From NCBI GenBank assembly GCA_032622095.1, contig CP136069.1:84592958-84656957 (forward strand): 64,000 nt of DNA. Direction: 5' to 3'. Source of the stretch: Siphonodentalium dalli. Taxonomy: Eukaryota; Mollusca; Scaphopoda; Gadilida; Siphonodentaliidae. The first letter of the stretch is position 1; every line of letters begins with the position of its first letter. Below the pieces are notes generated by a model, which was not told where the DNA came from, searched no databases, and saw only the letters and a program-made list of their open reading frames with translations. Below, piece by piece: positions 9,976-21,956 of this stretch. A program made the translations under genes and the position numbers.

Positions 9976-10842
9976 ATATGTGATTCAATATTAAACCGGA
10001 TTATCATCCCTCCTTCAAAAAGTGTTATATATGATTGGATGTTTAAACGAACCACGGCGAACATTTATATATTTTATAACCCTATTGTTATGCGTAATTG
10101 ACACATAGAGGTCGATTTATGACCTGGATATTCAATAGACCGCATCGCTAGAGTGCTAATTTTATAGGCCATTAACCATGCATAGATGCAGTGAATTTCC
10201 ATCAGTGACAGTCGGCTAGATTGTTTTGGGGTGGGGGAAGCAATATTCCGAAATATATATAAACACCATATTGCCCAAATATATACATGATTGATTCATA
10301 ACCAAGGAAAAATGAACTTATCATATCATATTGGTAATGAATGACTTGATTATAATTGATTAAATCCGACAGCAATAAATCAATTTTGTTTTGTTTTACC
10401 GCGTTACGATAAATTAAAACGAAACGCTCTTTGTTGACACACGACTAATGGCATCTGGAAATTGGAATGTTTACGAGATGATAATTGCCTAATAACTGTG
10501 CAAGTCTTCGCTTATATATGCAATCTTGGTATGCATATATAATATAACTTGGACTATTCCGGTAACGAAAAAATATATATAAACACGAGCACACGTTTAT
10601 ATAGATAAATGCGTGCAAAACTGAATAATATACGGGCATGGCTTTATAGTAACAACACATCGCGATACATATAATAATAGTAATAATAACACGATAAAGA
10701 CATTTAATTACGAGAAAGGCGATGTTTTCGGCGAAGTTTTGCATTCGCAGTGTGATAACGCGACAATCTTCAAAGGCCGCGATCGACTACATGCAAACTT
10801 AAAATACCGCCGTTGCGTATCTATGCGTTGTCAATGAGTTAC

Positions 10843-10912
10843 CACGTGATCGATCACGTGCTATGCTTCTGTTTACATGTGACAATCACGTGATCGGGCT
10901 GATGATCACGTG
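10843..10912. promoter_or_regulatory. Cluster of four CACGTG E-boxes
   Basis: CACGTG occurs at 10843-10848, 10855-10860, 10887-10892 and 10907-10912, the last three as ATCACGTG. The core is the palindromic site of bHLH-zip factors (USF, MITF/TFE3, MAX); the TFE3/TFEB group controls lysosomal genes. Four sites in 70 bases is far above chance for AT-rich DNA. A regulatory role for the surrounding transporter gene is inference. Confidence 0.4.
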
Positions 10913-11184
10913 ACTTCGTCTACAACAAAATCTTCGGCTAACTTCGGAATTTTTTTTAATCGTTATAAAAATAACGATTGGCGGCCGAATATTAGATTAT
11001 ATGCGCCCAATGGACATTTTATATATATATTATCGGTATATTGAAAGAAAATAATATTGTTTTTTCAGGACCGTATTCCTTTAACAAGAATGATCTGTAC
11101 AAATAATTGAATCTTTATTATTAAAAAGTTTGGTTGTAATAGAAGATAGGATTTAGTCAAATACATAAATCAGTTATGCCAGAG

Positions 11185-11866
11185 GGAGGGTTTTTTGGAC
11201 TCATAGTGACTTGATATACAGTTTTAAGAACAATCTATGCCATAAAATATGATTAAAGTACTTTATTACACTCCTATGTGCGATTTCCATTGAAAACGTC
11301 GTTAATTAAAAATGGTAATGTCACTAGTGAATTATGTCATTTCTCCTGACGTCATTGACGTTACGTCGCTTACTGATCTAGACTGAATTTTCAATGGTTG
11401 ATCTTTCTCCACATCGAGACTTTCATGCATTAATTCTGGGTGTTCTAATCATATTTGGTGAACCAAATTGATGCAGAATTGTAATAAATAGAGTAATCAA
11501 TTAGTTCTGAAAATTATGTTAATGATTCACTCGTGGCAAGAGATGTTTAGGTAAGAAACTCGTGCGACGTCTCTCGCCTCTTGTGAATTATTTAATGTAA
11601 TTCTCGACAACCAATAGATTACTCTCCATATAATTCATCACCATTTGAAACATCTGTGTCTCAAAAGACGCTCATAGAGAAAGATTTCCCCCCGTTTTGG
11701 CTCCCAGAATGCAACAGAATTCAAACTGAAGATGTATTTTCAATGGAAGGGGAATAACTCTATCTTTAAGATATAGAGCTATTCCCCCTCCATTGAAAAT
11801 AATACACGTTTGACTAAAAATTTTCACATATGTCATCTGGGGGTTCGAAAATTAAGTGGGCCTTTA
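11185..11866 (+). mobile_element. Family D element, copy 3, interrupted
   Basis: D sequence runs to about 11270 ('tatgattaaagtacttta'), resumes at about 11632 ('aattcatcaccatttgaaac') and ends 'aattaagtgggccttta' at 11866. The roughly 360-bp interruption is not one of the other families named here; it contains GACGTC and ACGTC motifs. Confidence 0.6.
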
Positions 11867-12255
11867 GGTAGCAATACATGATTTCCAGCAATTTGCCAAC
11901 CTGGGAGGGGGTACTGTACTTCAATAAATGCTGAGCCATTATCTTTGGCATAGGTCCCATCATGCATATTTTAATTTCGACACAAAGATTAGGTGTAATC
12001 ATATGTCTGTCTGTACTTTAGCTTCTTCGTACAATTTGTCATTGAGTTATGCCCCTTGGTTTGCACACACAAAACGCACAATTTTACCCATTTTTTGACT
12101 CAAATTGGCCATTTTCAACCCAAAAACAGACCATGATAGAGCGAATATGACTTTTCGCACCAGGTATCCAAGGAATTCCATTGTTGAAATGTTTGTGTGG
12201 CAACACGTTTTGTTAAATTAATGTCAATTTTATGTAATTACACAAAACTGCAACA
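11867..12255 (+). repeat. Family E repeat, copy 1
   Basis: Begins 'ggtagcaatacatgatttcc' and includes 'cttggtttgcacacacaaaa'. The same order recurs at 12600-13033. No coding frame. Confidence 0.6.
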
Positions 12256-12314
12256 CTCGAAATGAATCGTACAGAGTAACTGATGTATATATAATCACAT
12301 CACCCGGGCCACCA

Positions 12315-12333
12315 CCCCCCCCCCCCCCCCCCC
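12315..12333 (+). repeat. Poly(C) tract, 19 bases
   Basis: An uninterrupted C run preceded by 'ccacc'. Confidence 0.9.
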
Positions 12334-12599
12334 AAATGTGAACCGGAATGTTTTTGTTTCATCCATAGCAGCCATACGTTGAATTCGGTTTTTGCCCTGT
12401 CGGTGTGATCATTCAGTGACTTGTCAAGCTGAAATCCATAGTATTTATAGCCTCTGAAACAAATACTCTACAAGCAAATGCGCCTAGTTCCGTGAACAAG
12501 TTATCAATACAAAACTGAATAGTAACTCACACACGAAGATAGGAAAAATAAAATGTTTCAGTAGATTTTCACTAATTTATCCAATTTGATAGTCTCTTT

Positions 12600-13033
12600 A
12601 AGGTAGCAATACACGATTTCCAGCAATTTTGCCAACCTGGGAGGGGGTACTGTACTTCAAATCAATGCTGAGCCATTATCTTTGGCATAGGTCCCATGGT
12701 TGGTTGGTTGGTGTGTACCAGTTCACCACTCCCCACACGATCTAGTCTATACTTCTTGTGGAGGGGCCTATGATAGAGAAGGGAGTTCAAATATATTTCA
12801 GGATATGGGACTCCAATGTCCACTTCATAATATCTTCTGTTTTTGGGTTGAAAATGAAGTGGACATTGGAGTCCCATCAAGCATGTTTTAATTTCGACAG
12901 AAATTTTAGGTGTAATCATTTGTCTGTACTTTAGCTTCATCGTACAATTTGTCATTGATTTATGCCCCTTGGTTTGCACACACAAAACGCTCAATGTTAC
13001 CAATTTTTTGACTCAAATTGTTGGCCATTTTCA
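12600..13033 (+). repeat. Family E repeat, copy 2, interrupted
   Basis: Direct repeat of 11867-12255. It is broken after 'ggcataggtcccat' at about 12698 by foreign sequence to about 12880, then resumes with 'catgttttaatttcgacag'. Confidence 0.6.
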
Positions 13034-13170
13034 ACCCAAAAAACAGAAGATATTATGAAGTGGACATTGGAGTCCCATATTCTGAAATATATTTGAACTC
13101 CCTTCTCTATCATAGGCCCCTCCACAAGAAATATAGACTAGATTGTGTGGGGAGTGGTGAACTGGTACCC
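12717..13170. repeat. Long inverted repeat, about 140-bp arms
   Basis: The left arm 12717-12857 ('accagttcaccactcc' to 'gggttgaaaatg') is the reverse complement of 13026-13170 ('cattttcaacccaaaa' to 'ggagtggtgaactggt') with few differences; the spacer is about 170 bases. The right arm abuts the end of family E copy 2. Confidence 0.75.
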
Positions 13171-13299
13171 ATTTCGACCAGTAACCACAACCCGCTATCA
13201 TAATGAAGATATAGCGAAAATGGCGAGTTGGACGCTGTCTTAAAACTAGTATAGACTATAATATACTGCCACTTTACCTCTCCTCACAGTATATACATT

Positions 13300-13450
13300 A
13301 TATCAAAACATTGAGAAGTTATATCCTGACATTTCAAGAAATTATTTCGAAATATTGAGAAGTTATCTCAAAATTTATGTTATCTAAAACTTTCAAGATA
13401 TTATCTCAAAATATTGAGAAGTTATCTCAAAATTTTGAGAAATAATTTCA
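13300..13450 (+). repeat. Short tandem repeats 'gagaagttatctcaaaat'
   Basis: Four or five imperfect units of 'aatattgagaagttatctc' with variants. Each unit is partly palindromic (GAGAA...TTCTC-like). Confidence 0.6.
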
Positions 13451-13487
13451 AAGCCATAAATTTTTTCCAAATTTTGTTAAACATTGG

Positions 13488-13725
13488 ATTTTACTCTTTG
13501 ATTGACTAAATCCTTCGGCACACCCTACAGGTCACATATCTTATGCTGAATCCCAAACATTATATATCTTTTAATTTTGAAATCTAATATTACTTAGACA
13601 TTAAAACATTCCGCATTCCTAATTTCTCCATTGACTGTAACACATAAAATTACACATTCTCCAAGCTGAGCTATAGTTTCATTTACACTTTCATATCTAT
13701 TAGTTCCACTGGATATGTACAGTGA
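13488..13725 (-). repeat. Family P/I repeat, truncated copy
   Basis: The reverse strand carries the P leader with an intact short frame: NETIAQLGECVILCVTVNGE followed by IRNAECFNV and a stop at 13594-13596. Left of it is 'attttactctttg', the complement of the family phrase 'caaagagtaaaat'. The right end stops near the inserted element at 13763. Confidence 0.55.
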
Positions 13726-13762
13726 TCTTAAATATATATTAGCGATGTAATAGGACATAATA

Positions 13763-14623
13763 GGGGAGACCCGGGCAAAGCGGATCACATAAGGTTTTCT
13801 GGTACAAAATGCAACCGGCAATCAGAAATATTAGCACTGTCAGTTTCTAATCATGATGGCATAACATTTGACGTAGGATGCATTCAGATGCATATATTGG
13901 TTTGGTTGCTATGGTGATTTTAAATTTTGATCCGCTTTGCCCAGCCGTCGGGCAAATCGGATCACCACATCGGACAAAGCGGATCAGCAAACGAGTCCTT
14001 CTGAAAATACAATACTACTCAACTAATCATATACTTTTCAGTTTTATTTATGACAATTATACATATTTATTGCAAATAATTAAAATCGCGTTTTTTCAAA
14101 CGTTCAAATTTTTCAATTATGGGCATGCTCCGACAAGGCACGAGTTTTGTCGACCCATCTTATTAAAATTGTCCAAATTCACTTAATCTACGCATGTGTA
14201 CCGGAAGTTAGTCATGTTATGAATGATCCGCTTTGCCCACAACAGATCTTTTTACAGCCCGGGGCATTACGCTGGTGTCCTATCGAATTTAGCAAATTGA
14301 CATATTGTCTTATTCCACACATGTATTGCCTAAGACACCGACAACATTTATTCGGGTAGATGGGTATTTGATCGTCGACCTGCGCAATAGATATGCGCAA
14401 ACGCACAATAATTAAAAAATTGGTAAAATCGGAAAATGTCGACGAAAATGTTCTACTGGGCTACACAATTTTAGACCTTGTTCTCTATGGAAATGTATAA
14501 AAACTAAACCAACACGAAACGACCTTATTCTAAAATACGTATAGAAACGGCATAATTTGATAGTATTGAAATAATAAAGGTGATCGGCTTTGTCCGGGCG
14601 ATCCGCTTTGCCCGGGTCTCCCC
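13763..14623. mobile_element. 861-bp TA-flanked element with iterated CAAAGCGGATCA motif
   Basis: Terminal inverted repeats begin GGGGAGACCCGGGCAAAG at 13763 and end in the complement at 14623; TA lies on each side (13761-13762 and 14624-14625). A motif close to GGNCAAAGCGGATCA occurs about seven times in both orientations (about 13774, 13929, 13950, 13972, 14225, 14581, 14600). No transposase frame is recognised, so it is non-autonomous. Transposase binding sites are the simplest explanation of the motif. Confidence 0.75.
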
Positions 14624-14740
14624 TAAACATATTTGCAACTAAATAAAGTGCGCGCAGAATAGCGCAGAAGGTGGTTATCTTGTATGCTCAGATGATTCCA
14701 TGATAGATAATTCAGCAAAACTTACAAATATAACGCCAAC

Positions 14741-15200
14741 CAAGCCTGAGTTGAATGTGCCTGTCATTTGCAGAATGAGGTCCCCAGAGGGTGAATTTAG
14801 TGGCACTATCCTGCACAGTGGGCTAGCATCACTAAATTCACCCTCTGGGAACCTCATTCTGTTTAGGCATCTTCTGCTATGGGAGACATATAGACTCAGA
14901 TTGAAGTTCCCAAATGGTGAATATTGTGATGTACACCCATTTGGAACCTCGAATATGCGATGTATCGTCTGCCAATTTTGGGATATAGAGAAACTAAACT
15001 AAACAAGATATAGAATATGTGAAGAAGTTTCTATAGAAATTTGATAATAAAAAACTTTCCTGATAAGATGAGGCCTAAGCAGAATGAGGTCCCCAGAGGG
15101 TGAATTTAATAATGCTAGCCCATATGCGGGATAGCATCACTAAATTCACCCTCTGGGGACCTCGTTCTGCAAATGACAGGCACCTTATTTTCAGGCCTGA
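14741..15200. mobile_element. Family C double-hairpin element, copy 1
   Basis: Runs from 'caagcctgag' to 'caggcctg'. Four copies of the arm 'gaatgaggtccccagagg' plus 'gtgaatttagtgatgc' appear, alternating in orientation, forming two hairpins separated by about 180 bases. Confidence 0.75.
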
Positions 15201-16181
15201 CACATTAATGGGCATTGGCTGCTAACGGTAGCTCATTACAATCGGTCACTAATCACAACCGATGCCGCAGGTAAGCGTAGGTGAAGAAGACTTGGTCATT
15301 CACTTAGATACTCTACACAATTAACCCGGGTATCATTTGGCGATAGCAATATAGTTATCAGATTGCATCTAGATTAAACTTTAAAGGACCCGGCATTGTA
15401 CCAATATGATAATTATATTTCAGATCAGATGTTTCTCTGGTCATCAATGATGATTCAATGAAATTCACTTATAGAACAATAGGTTGAGCGAGTAAAGGTC
15501 CACTCAAGTGAGAATTATGTTTATTTATTTAGGATTATGACAAAGTGTTGACGTGTGCATAGTTTCACCATGTGAGGTCCCAATACACACTTAATCCAGA
15601 TTGATAAATTGATATCCGAACAGCTAAATGATTGACCGCATAATCATTACCTCAGATGAAAACCAGGGCAGGAACCTATGCCAACTTTTTAGTCTCTAAC
15701 CTAAACGGTTTTTATTTAAAATTGATTTGAAACAGGCATGGAATAAACTAGTGAATGAGCTGTAGAAATTCAGACTGCACCGAGACCAATCGGTGGTCGA
15801 TAAAAATTTGTATTTATAAAAGAATATTAGATGAAAATTAAGCAATAAATATGCCCCGATTTTGAACATTGAACACTTGTCAGCCATTTAATTGATATTT
15901 GTAAAATTCAGATAGCTTCCTTCGTTCGTATGCCCTACAACTCCTGCACTAAATAGCTAACTCAAAATCTTCACGAGTATCATATAACATGCAGTCCTTC
16001 AAACATGTGAAGCAATGGCTTAGAGTCTAAAATGTGGGTGTAGGTTCCTGCCCTGACAACTAGGTTATCAGATTCAATAAGTCAAATATAATAAGAAAAT
16101 GTTAATGCCACAACTTTGATCAATAGATTGTAAGATTTATGAAGAGGAGTATAACGGTTTCCAACAAAGTTTTCAACTTAC
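15201..16181. other. Intron 5 segment without recognised repeat
   Basis: AT-rich, unmatched to other parts of the window; only short chance frames. Confidence 0.4.
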
Positions 16182-16277
16182 CGAATATGTAGAATATGCT
16201 TGGCCATCCACTATCAAATCCATATTCACACAGCAGGGCAGCAAATGGAAACGTAATAACATTCCCTATCTGAGAAC
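16182..16277 (-). CDS. SLC17-like transporter, coding exon 5
   Basis: Acceptor CAACCAG ends at 16278 and donor TTCG/GTAAGT starts at 16181. The 96-nt exon takes two bases to finish the Gly codon left by exon 4, encodes [20 protein letters not shown] and then [11 protein letters not shown], and leaves one G. The G-S-Q-I-G-N-V...F-P segment and the G-W-P-x-I-F-Y-x-F-G end are characteristic of SLC17 transmembrane helices 4-5. A family C element begins 39 bases upstream of the acceptor, inside the usual branch-point zone. Confidence 0.9.
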
Positions 16278-16315
16278 CTGGTTGAAATGAATGATTATAG
16301 ATCATGTAATGATTA

Positions 16316-16727
16316 CAAGCCTGCAAGTACTGTGTCTGTCATCGGCAGAATGAGGTTCCGAGAGGGTGAATTTAGTGATGCTATCCCAAAATTCACCCTC
16401 ATGGAACCTCATTCTGCTAGGCCTCAACTGCTATGGGAGACCTAGGATCAGATTGAATTTTCCCCAGTGGAAGTTGGTGATGTTCACGCATCAGTCACAT
16501 TTTATCTTCTGCAAATTAGGGGATATAGAAACTCCCAGAAGGGAGAAAGTAACTAAAAAGAATGTTAATTTGAGACTATAGATACTTCCCAGAAGATGAG
16601 GCCTAAGCAGAATGAGGGCCACAGAGGGTGAATTTGGTAAGCTAGCCTGCTGTCCGGGATAGAATCACTAAATTCACCCTCTGGGGACCTCATTCTGCAA
16701 ATGTCAGACACACTATCTCAAGGCTTG
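16316..16727. mobile_element. Family C element, copy 2
   Basis: From 'cctgcaagtactgtgtctg' to 'ctatctcaaggcttg', with four arms. The left hairpin has lost most of its loop. It sits 39 bases from the exon 5 acceptor. Confidence 0.75.
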
Positions 16728-16934
16728 AATTGTTATCCTAAAGAAGTAGTTAGGGTTCCAGACCAATAGCTCATGAAACCTATATTACTTTTTTCTTTAG
16801 ATTAAGGTCCAGTTGACATGTCATATTTTGTTTTCAACATTTTTTCAACAGAACAAAGGAGGAAAACCAGGAAAAATGTTAAATTAAATTGTTTATGTTG
16901 ATGTAACTAGAGGTCTGGAACCCTGAATGCATCA

Positions 16935-17180
16935 TTAACCCTTTCGTGATGGGAGCTATGCTGGTGCAGCATTAAAGATCATGTGCCAGTGCATTCTCCC
17001 ATAGGGAGCCTCACATATATAAGAGAATGCACTGGCTTACAAGTTCAAGGTAAATATTGTTAGGCCAATGCGTTCTCTTATAAATGCGAGGCTCCCTATG
17101 GGAGACTAGCATATATAAGAGAATGCATTGGCACAGGGATTTCGCAAAAGTTCAGGAAGCTCCAGTCATGGAAGTGTTAA
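16935..17180 (+). mobile_element. Family A MITE, copy 3
   Basis: TTAACCCTTTCGTGATG to CATGGAAGTGTTAA, with both hairpins present and TTAA at each end. Confidence 0.8.
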
Positions 17181-17739
17181 ATAAGCTGACTGGCAGTGAT
17201 GGAAAGTGATTAACATTTCAAATCCAAGGATCTATTTGAAATGAATGATTAGATCATCTAATTGAAAATATGTTAAGCGGGTACTGTACACTAAATCCAG
17301 CCATTTATGGGACCATCTCCTTTTATACTCAACAAATGAATCATAAATGCATTTTTCATTACAATTACAATGTTGTTTGCATAATTGTTCATAGAGCATA
17401 TATGAGTGTATTTTGCACTAATCCATGGCTCAATGCATGGCTTAAATTCATTAATTTGTTGCATATATTCTGTTGAGTATACAATGAGATGATCCCATCA
17501 ATGGCCGGATTTAGGGTATAGTCACCCTTTAAGTTAAGGAAGACCATATCATAATTATGTTGACTGACCCACCTGGCTTTGAACAGGAAGGATTTTAGTC
17601 ATTTCCCTTTAAATGTTGACTGACTTTTTGTGTTAAACACCATCGGAATTGTTTCCTTGTAAACATGTAGAATGAATGTTTGCCCCTCAATGAGTTTTTT
17701 TAATTTAAAATTAGTTATATATTTTGAGTATAAAAGGAG

Positions 17740-18060
17740 ATAATCCCATAAATGGCCAGATTTAGGGTACAGCCCACCTTTAAAGCCCTCCTGATGCCAA
17801 ACCTCCATACCAAATCTGAACAGAATCCAATAACCCATGGCTGAGATATATGAGCGGACGGACAGAAATCCAACATTTTCAGACAAACAAAGAGGGATAA
17901 CTCTTGAACAGAAAATGTGATCAATGTCAATGAACACTATTTTCTTAAAGCCCTTCTGATGCCAAATCATACCTGCATACCAAATTTCAACAGAATCCAA
18001 TAACCCATGGCTGAGATATACGAGCGGATGGACGATGCAGGGGCAGATCGACAGAGGGCT
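17740..18060 (+). repeat. Family S tandem repeat, copy 1
   Basis: Two units of about 180 bp share 'aacagaatccaataaccc' and 'atggctgagatata', each followed by 'gagcgga'. Related units are at 20995-21215, 41990-42440 and 51880-52210. The 'cggacggaca' strings resemble known bivalve intronic repeats (inference). Confidence 0.55.
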
Positions 18061-18074
18061 CGACGGAAGGATAT

Positions 18075-18242
18075 AGTGTAATGTCCTAAATAATCAATTC
18101 CTAAACCACAGCAGAATTATGGGAATTTTTTCAGGATGAGAGCTTTCCGATGAATGGCAACAAGCCATATTTCCGACTAAATCCTGAAATGTTTTCGAAC
18201 ATTCTGCTGTGGTTAAAGGGTCATATACTTCGGGCATTACTG
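18075..18242. mobile_element. Family B palindrome, copy 1 (internally deleted)
   Basis: Outer arms 'ctaaataatcaattcc' and 'gggcattactgtaa' survive, while the left inner arm is missing between 'tttcagga' and 'tgagagctttccg'. Confidence 0.65.
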
Positions 18243-18249
18243 TAAGAGG

Positions 18250-18470
18250 ATGGGGTATAATAAAAGTATACATTGCAATGTCCTATTATACATTTTGGTT
18301 GTGTGTTTTATAACACAAGTACAGAAGACATAGGATGTCTAATTCAGTCATTTGGAGGGAATGTTCAGATAATAAGTTCAACAAAAAGGCTTCAGAGTTA
18401 TTATCTGAACATCCCCAAGTCAATTAAATTTTCAGTGAGTACTTCGTCATCAAAGGTTTAAAACTATCTT
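18250..18470 (+). repeat. Family W fragment
   Basis: 'aataaaagtatacattg' and the hairpin 'gttcagataataagttca' / 'gttattatctgaac' match both ends and the centre of the element at 29988-31095. Confidence 0.45.
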
Positions 18471-18823
18471 CCGTATATTTTTTGAGAAAGTCAGTTCTCA
18501 GACAAATTCAGATAAATATGACATATTTTGGAACTTCTGTATGTGTGTGTGTGTTATAGACTCGATAACTGCTCAACCGATCCGACTCAAATTTGATATG
18601 TAGGCCTATATTGATCCCGGGAACAATATGGGTGGATCCAATTTCACGTGCGACCATGTCCTTGACCTTGACCTCGCTCATATAGGCTCATATAGGCATG
18701 TATCTGGACCGATCGAACATTAGTTTTTTCTTTCTCCTGATACTTTTCAACGTTGTTTGCTCCTACATCAGCTAGTATTAAATCATTGGAATCATATGGA
18801 AAACCATATTGTTGCTTATTACA

Positions 18824-19159
18824 TTAACCTCTTCGCTGCTATGACGTCCGTAACTATTACGGACATAAAAGTGCACACCGTGTGCTATATGGTCCGTAGG
18901 TACTACGGACCTACTTCAGCACACTAGAAGTAGGCCATTATACATAAGTGGAACTCAGAGATTAGTGCATCGGAATAACTGTATCTCTACGTTTCAAAAA
19001 GTGTATGATGTCCCACGATTGTGAACGATAATAGCTTTCAGCTCAGTCAGTTGTGTGGTTCTTGTGACATTCCCGCTATATTTTCCCATCGGAAAATGCC
19101 AATAACGTCAACAGCCCAGCACACGACGTCATAACGTCATTTAGCAGCGAAGAGGTTAA
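18824..19159. mobile_element. Family K TTAA-flanked element
   Basis: TTAACCTCTTCGCTGCTA and the complement TAGCAGCGAAGAGGTTAA bound 336 bp. Inside are small palindromes 'gtccgtaactattacggac' and 'gtccgtaggtactacggac'. The TTAA target suggests a piggyBac-type MITE. Confidence 0.75.
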
Positions 19160-19264
19160 CCAAGGCAATACAGTTCAACATACAACACTACATTATAATT
19201 TGTGATGAATTCTTTTAGAAATAGGAATGATCAATTTACCAAAATACATCGCATGGGTATGTAC

Positions 19265-19439
19265 ATTAATGCCCTAAATAATTGATTCCTTAATCACTGA
19301 AAAATTTTGGGTAGTTTTTCAGGAATTACTCACTGAGAGCTTTCCGATGAATGGCAACAAGCCTTATTTCCGACTAAATCCTGAAGAGTTACCCATAATT
19401 CTGTTGTGGTTAAGGAGTCGATTATTTAGGGCATTACTG
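19265..19439. mobile_element. Family B palindrome, copy 2 (left arm shortened)
   Basis: Ends 'taatgccctaaataattg' and 'gattatttagggcattac'; the left inner arm is partly deleted. Confidence 0.7.
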
Positions 19440-19632
19440 TAGATTCCAAATCTGGGCAGACAGACTGTGTTAGTTTCCAGTCTGACACCATGTAACTTTC
19501 AGTGTCAACATCTGCATGCTACATCTATGTAGATTTCAGATGTTAAAACTGTAATACAATTAACCCTTAGACTTTAAAAAATAGTTGAGATAATTTGCTG
19601 CTGTACTGTCCATGTGAAAATGTACAGACACA

Positions 19633-19830
19633 AAAGCCTGAATTTAGTGTGTCTGACATTTGAAGAATGAGGTTCCCAGTGGGTGAATTTAGTGATGCTA
19701 TCTTGCACAGTGGGCTAGCAGCACCAAATTCACACTTTGAGGACCTAATTCGGCTTAGGCCTCAACTGCTATGTAATGGGAGAACTAGGATCAGATGGAG
19801 GTTCCCCCAGTTGAAGCTGGTAATATTCGT
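19633..19830. mobile_element. Family C element, copy 3, right part missing
   Basis: Starts 'aagcctgaatttagtgtg', has one hairpin pair and part of the middle ('aactgctatg', 'aggatcagat'), then stops. Confidence 0.65.
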
Positions 19831-20204
19831 CAATGAGTCTATTATCTAATATGATAATATGCAAGGCACATAGAACGAACCCGTCATAATAGTAAGAATT
19901 ATTTTTATTGAATACGGGTGCTTTAAATAATCATTATGATACAGTTAAATATTTATATATTCACCATTGATATGAAGTGGGAAGTAGTAAACAAAAACAT
20001 CGTATTGGCTGCTGACTTCAGAAAAAATCATGTACATATAAAACTGGATGTGATATTATAATTAACTCAGATTACATGTGTATGAGCATGGCTTCACTCG
20101 TGGTTTGTGGATTTGATGACACGTTTTTCTGCTTTCATTCTGGTAAATATGTGTGATTCTTACAAGCAATTGCCATATCTTATTTTCCCGGTGGAAATAC
20201 AGTA

Positions 20205-20290
20205 AACTTTTTCGCTCAATTTTAAATTGGCGCACCAATGGGTGTGCGAAAAATAGTACTGCGTGAATTTAAATACTAGTAAGGTAGCTA
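20205..20290. repeat. Family O fragment
   Basis: 'gcgaaaaatagtactgcg' and 'atttaaatactagtaagg' match the right end of the full element at 34323-34668. Confidence 0.5.
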
Positions 20291-20934
20291 AAATTTAATA
20301 AACAGTACTAAATCAAACCGGTATAATATAACTAGTAATTGAAGTGCGTGATGTCTACGTTTTTATGTCCAGTATGGTTGTGATATATGGCATATAGCGG
20401 CAAAAACGATGTTAAACTCTCCATCAATAAATCAATCAATAGATGTCTAGTCTGAAATCAGTTGTCCGCGAAGACGACATGACACGTTCAGTCATGTCTG
20501 GATACTGACCCACAGAGACAAATGATGCTTTGACGTCATGACGCCGTAACTGCCTTCATTTAGCGAACAAATGAAACTGATCTAATATGAACTTATGCAG
20601 GACATATTCATAACAACTTACTGTTTATAAATATATAAATACTTCAGTTGTCCATTGCCACATATCGGAAGTTGTGAAGTAGCAAATTCGTTTAATTGCT
20701 GATTCTGCGATTTTGTGAAACAACTGCCGGAAGTCACGTGATTTTTGAACGAAAAAGTTGTCTCGCTAAAATTTCACCTGCACGGTATACTCTAAATTAT
20801 GTGTGACGTCACAAGTACGTACGCTCGCCTGTTACCTATACACGACCCGAGCTCGGTGCGCAAATTAGGGGTTGTAGAAACTGAAGAGAAGGGAAAAAGT
20901 AACTATAAACAATGTAAATTTGAGACTATATATA
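20291..20934. other. Intron 4 segment without recognised repeat
   Basis: Contains scattered GACGTC and CACGTGA motifs but no repeat or coding block I can name. Confidence 0.35.
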
Positions 20935-21215
20935 CTTCCCATGAGACAAGCCCTAAGCAGAATGAGATCCCCAGAAGAATTTGGCGATGCTAGCCCACTG
21001 AGATATATGCACGGATGGATGAAAAACCCAAATTTTCAGATTAACAAAGAAGGATAACTCTAGAATGGCGAACATCCGTGGTCATTTTCCAGCCCCTCTT
21101 ATGAGATCAATCATGATGGCGAACCTCCATACCAAATTTAATTGAGATCAGTTGAACCATGGCTGAAATATATGCCTGGACAGACAGATGGTTAATGTCA
21201 GTCCAGTATACCCTC
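20935..21215 (+). repeat. Family C fragment followed by family S unit
   Basis: 'aagcagaatgagatcccc' to 'gatgctagcccactg' is a C arm. From about 20995, 'gagatatatgcacggatgga' starts an S unit. Confidence 0.5.
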
Positions 21216-21299
21216 CATTTTTCTTCAAAAAGCTGGATGAGAATCTATTTATTTTGGCCTTCCTGGCTCTTCAAAGTTTATATTTAGGCACCTACATAC

Positions 21300-21680
21300 A
21301 AGCCTGAGTTTAGTGTGCCTGTCATTTGCAGAATTAGGTCCCCAGGGGGTGAATTTAGTGATGCTATCCCGCATAGCAGGCTAGCATCACCAAATTCACC
21401 CTCTGGGGACCTTATAATACATGGCCTCATCTGCTATAGACTCAGATTGAAGTTCCCAAATGCTGAACATTGTGATGTACACCCATTGGGAACATCGATT
21501 ATGCAATCTGTTGTCTGCCAATTTGGGGATATAGAAAAATTAAAATGCAAAAGAAATAGAATCTATGTGATGAAGTTTCTGTAGAAATTTGATGATAAAG
21601 AAACTTTCCAGAGAAGATGAGGCCTAAGGACCTCTGGGGGCCTCATTCTGCAAATGACAGGCACACTAAACTCAGGCTTG
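21300..21680. mobile_element. Family C element, copy 4
   Basis: Starts 'agcctgagtttagtgtgcc' and ends 'cacactaaactcaggcttg', giving good outer inverted repeats. The second hairpin is largely deleted. Confidence 0.75.
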
Positions 21681-21956
21681 CCTACATTGAGCCTGGAACA
21701 ACTATTGCCATTCCACTATACAAAAACCACATACATAAATCAAAACAAAAAATTAATGTTAAAAGGACAAGTGAGTGGGCTGTGATCTGTTATCATAATA
21801 ACTCATAATAATCAGAATATGTCCCTTTGAACTTTGACAGCTACCAACATTTAAATGAAATATAATTCATAGAGGCCACACCAGGGCTAGTAAATCGTTA
21901 GAACACAAATGTCATTATCACAAAATTGAGAGATAATTACAATATATGTTACAAAC

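Larger units (their letters stand above)
8940..11180. other. Repeat-poor intron segment (intron 5 of the SLC17 gene)
   Basis: Unusually for this window, the stretch lacks the MITE families. It holds an E-box cluster (10843-10912), repeated 'aataaagagcg' motifs (9591-9970), a CG-containing stretch near 9040-9180, and a candidate small plus-strand exon at 9123. It may be regulatory, but nothing proves that. Confidence 0.4.
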
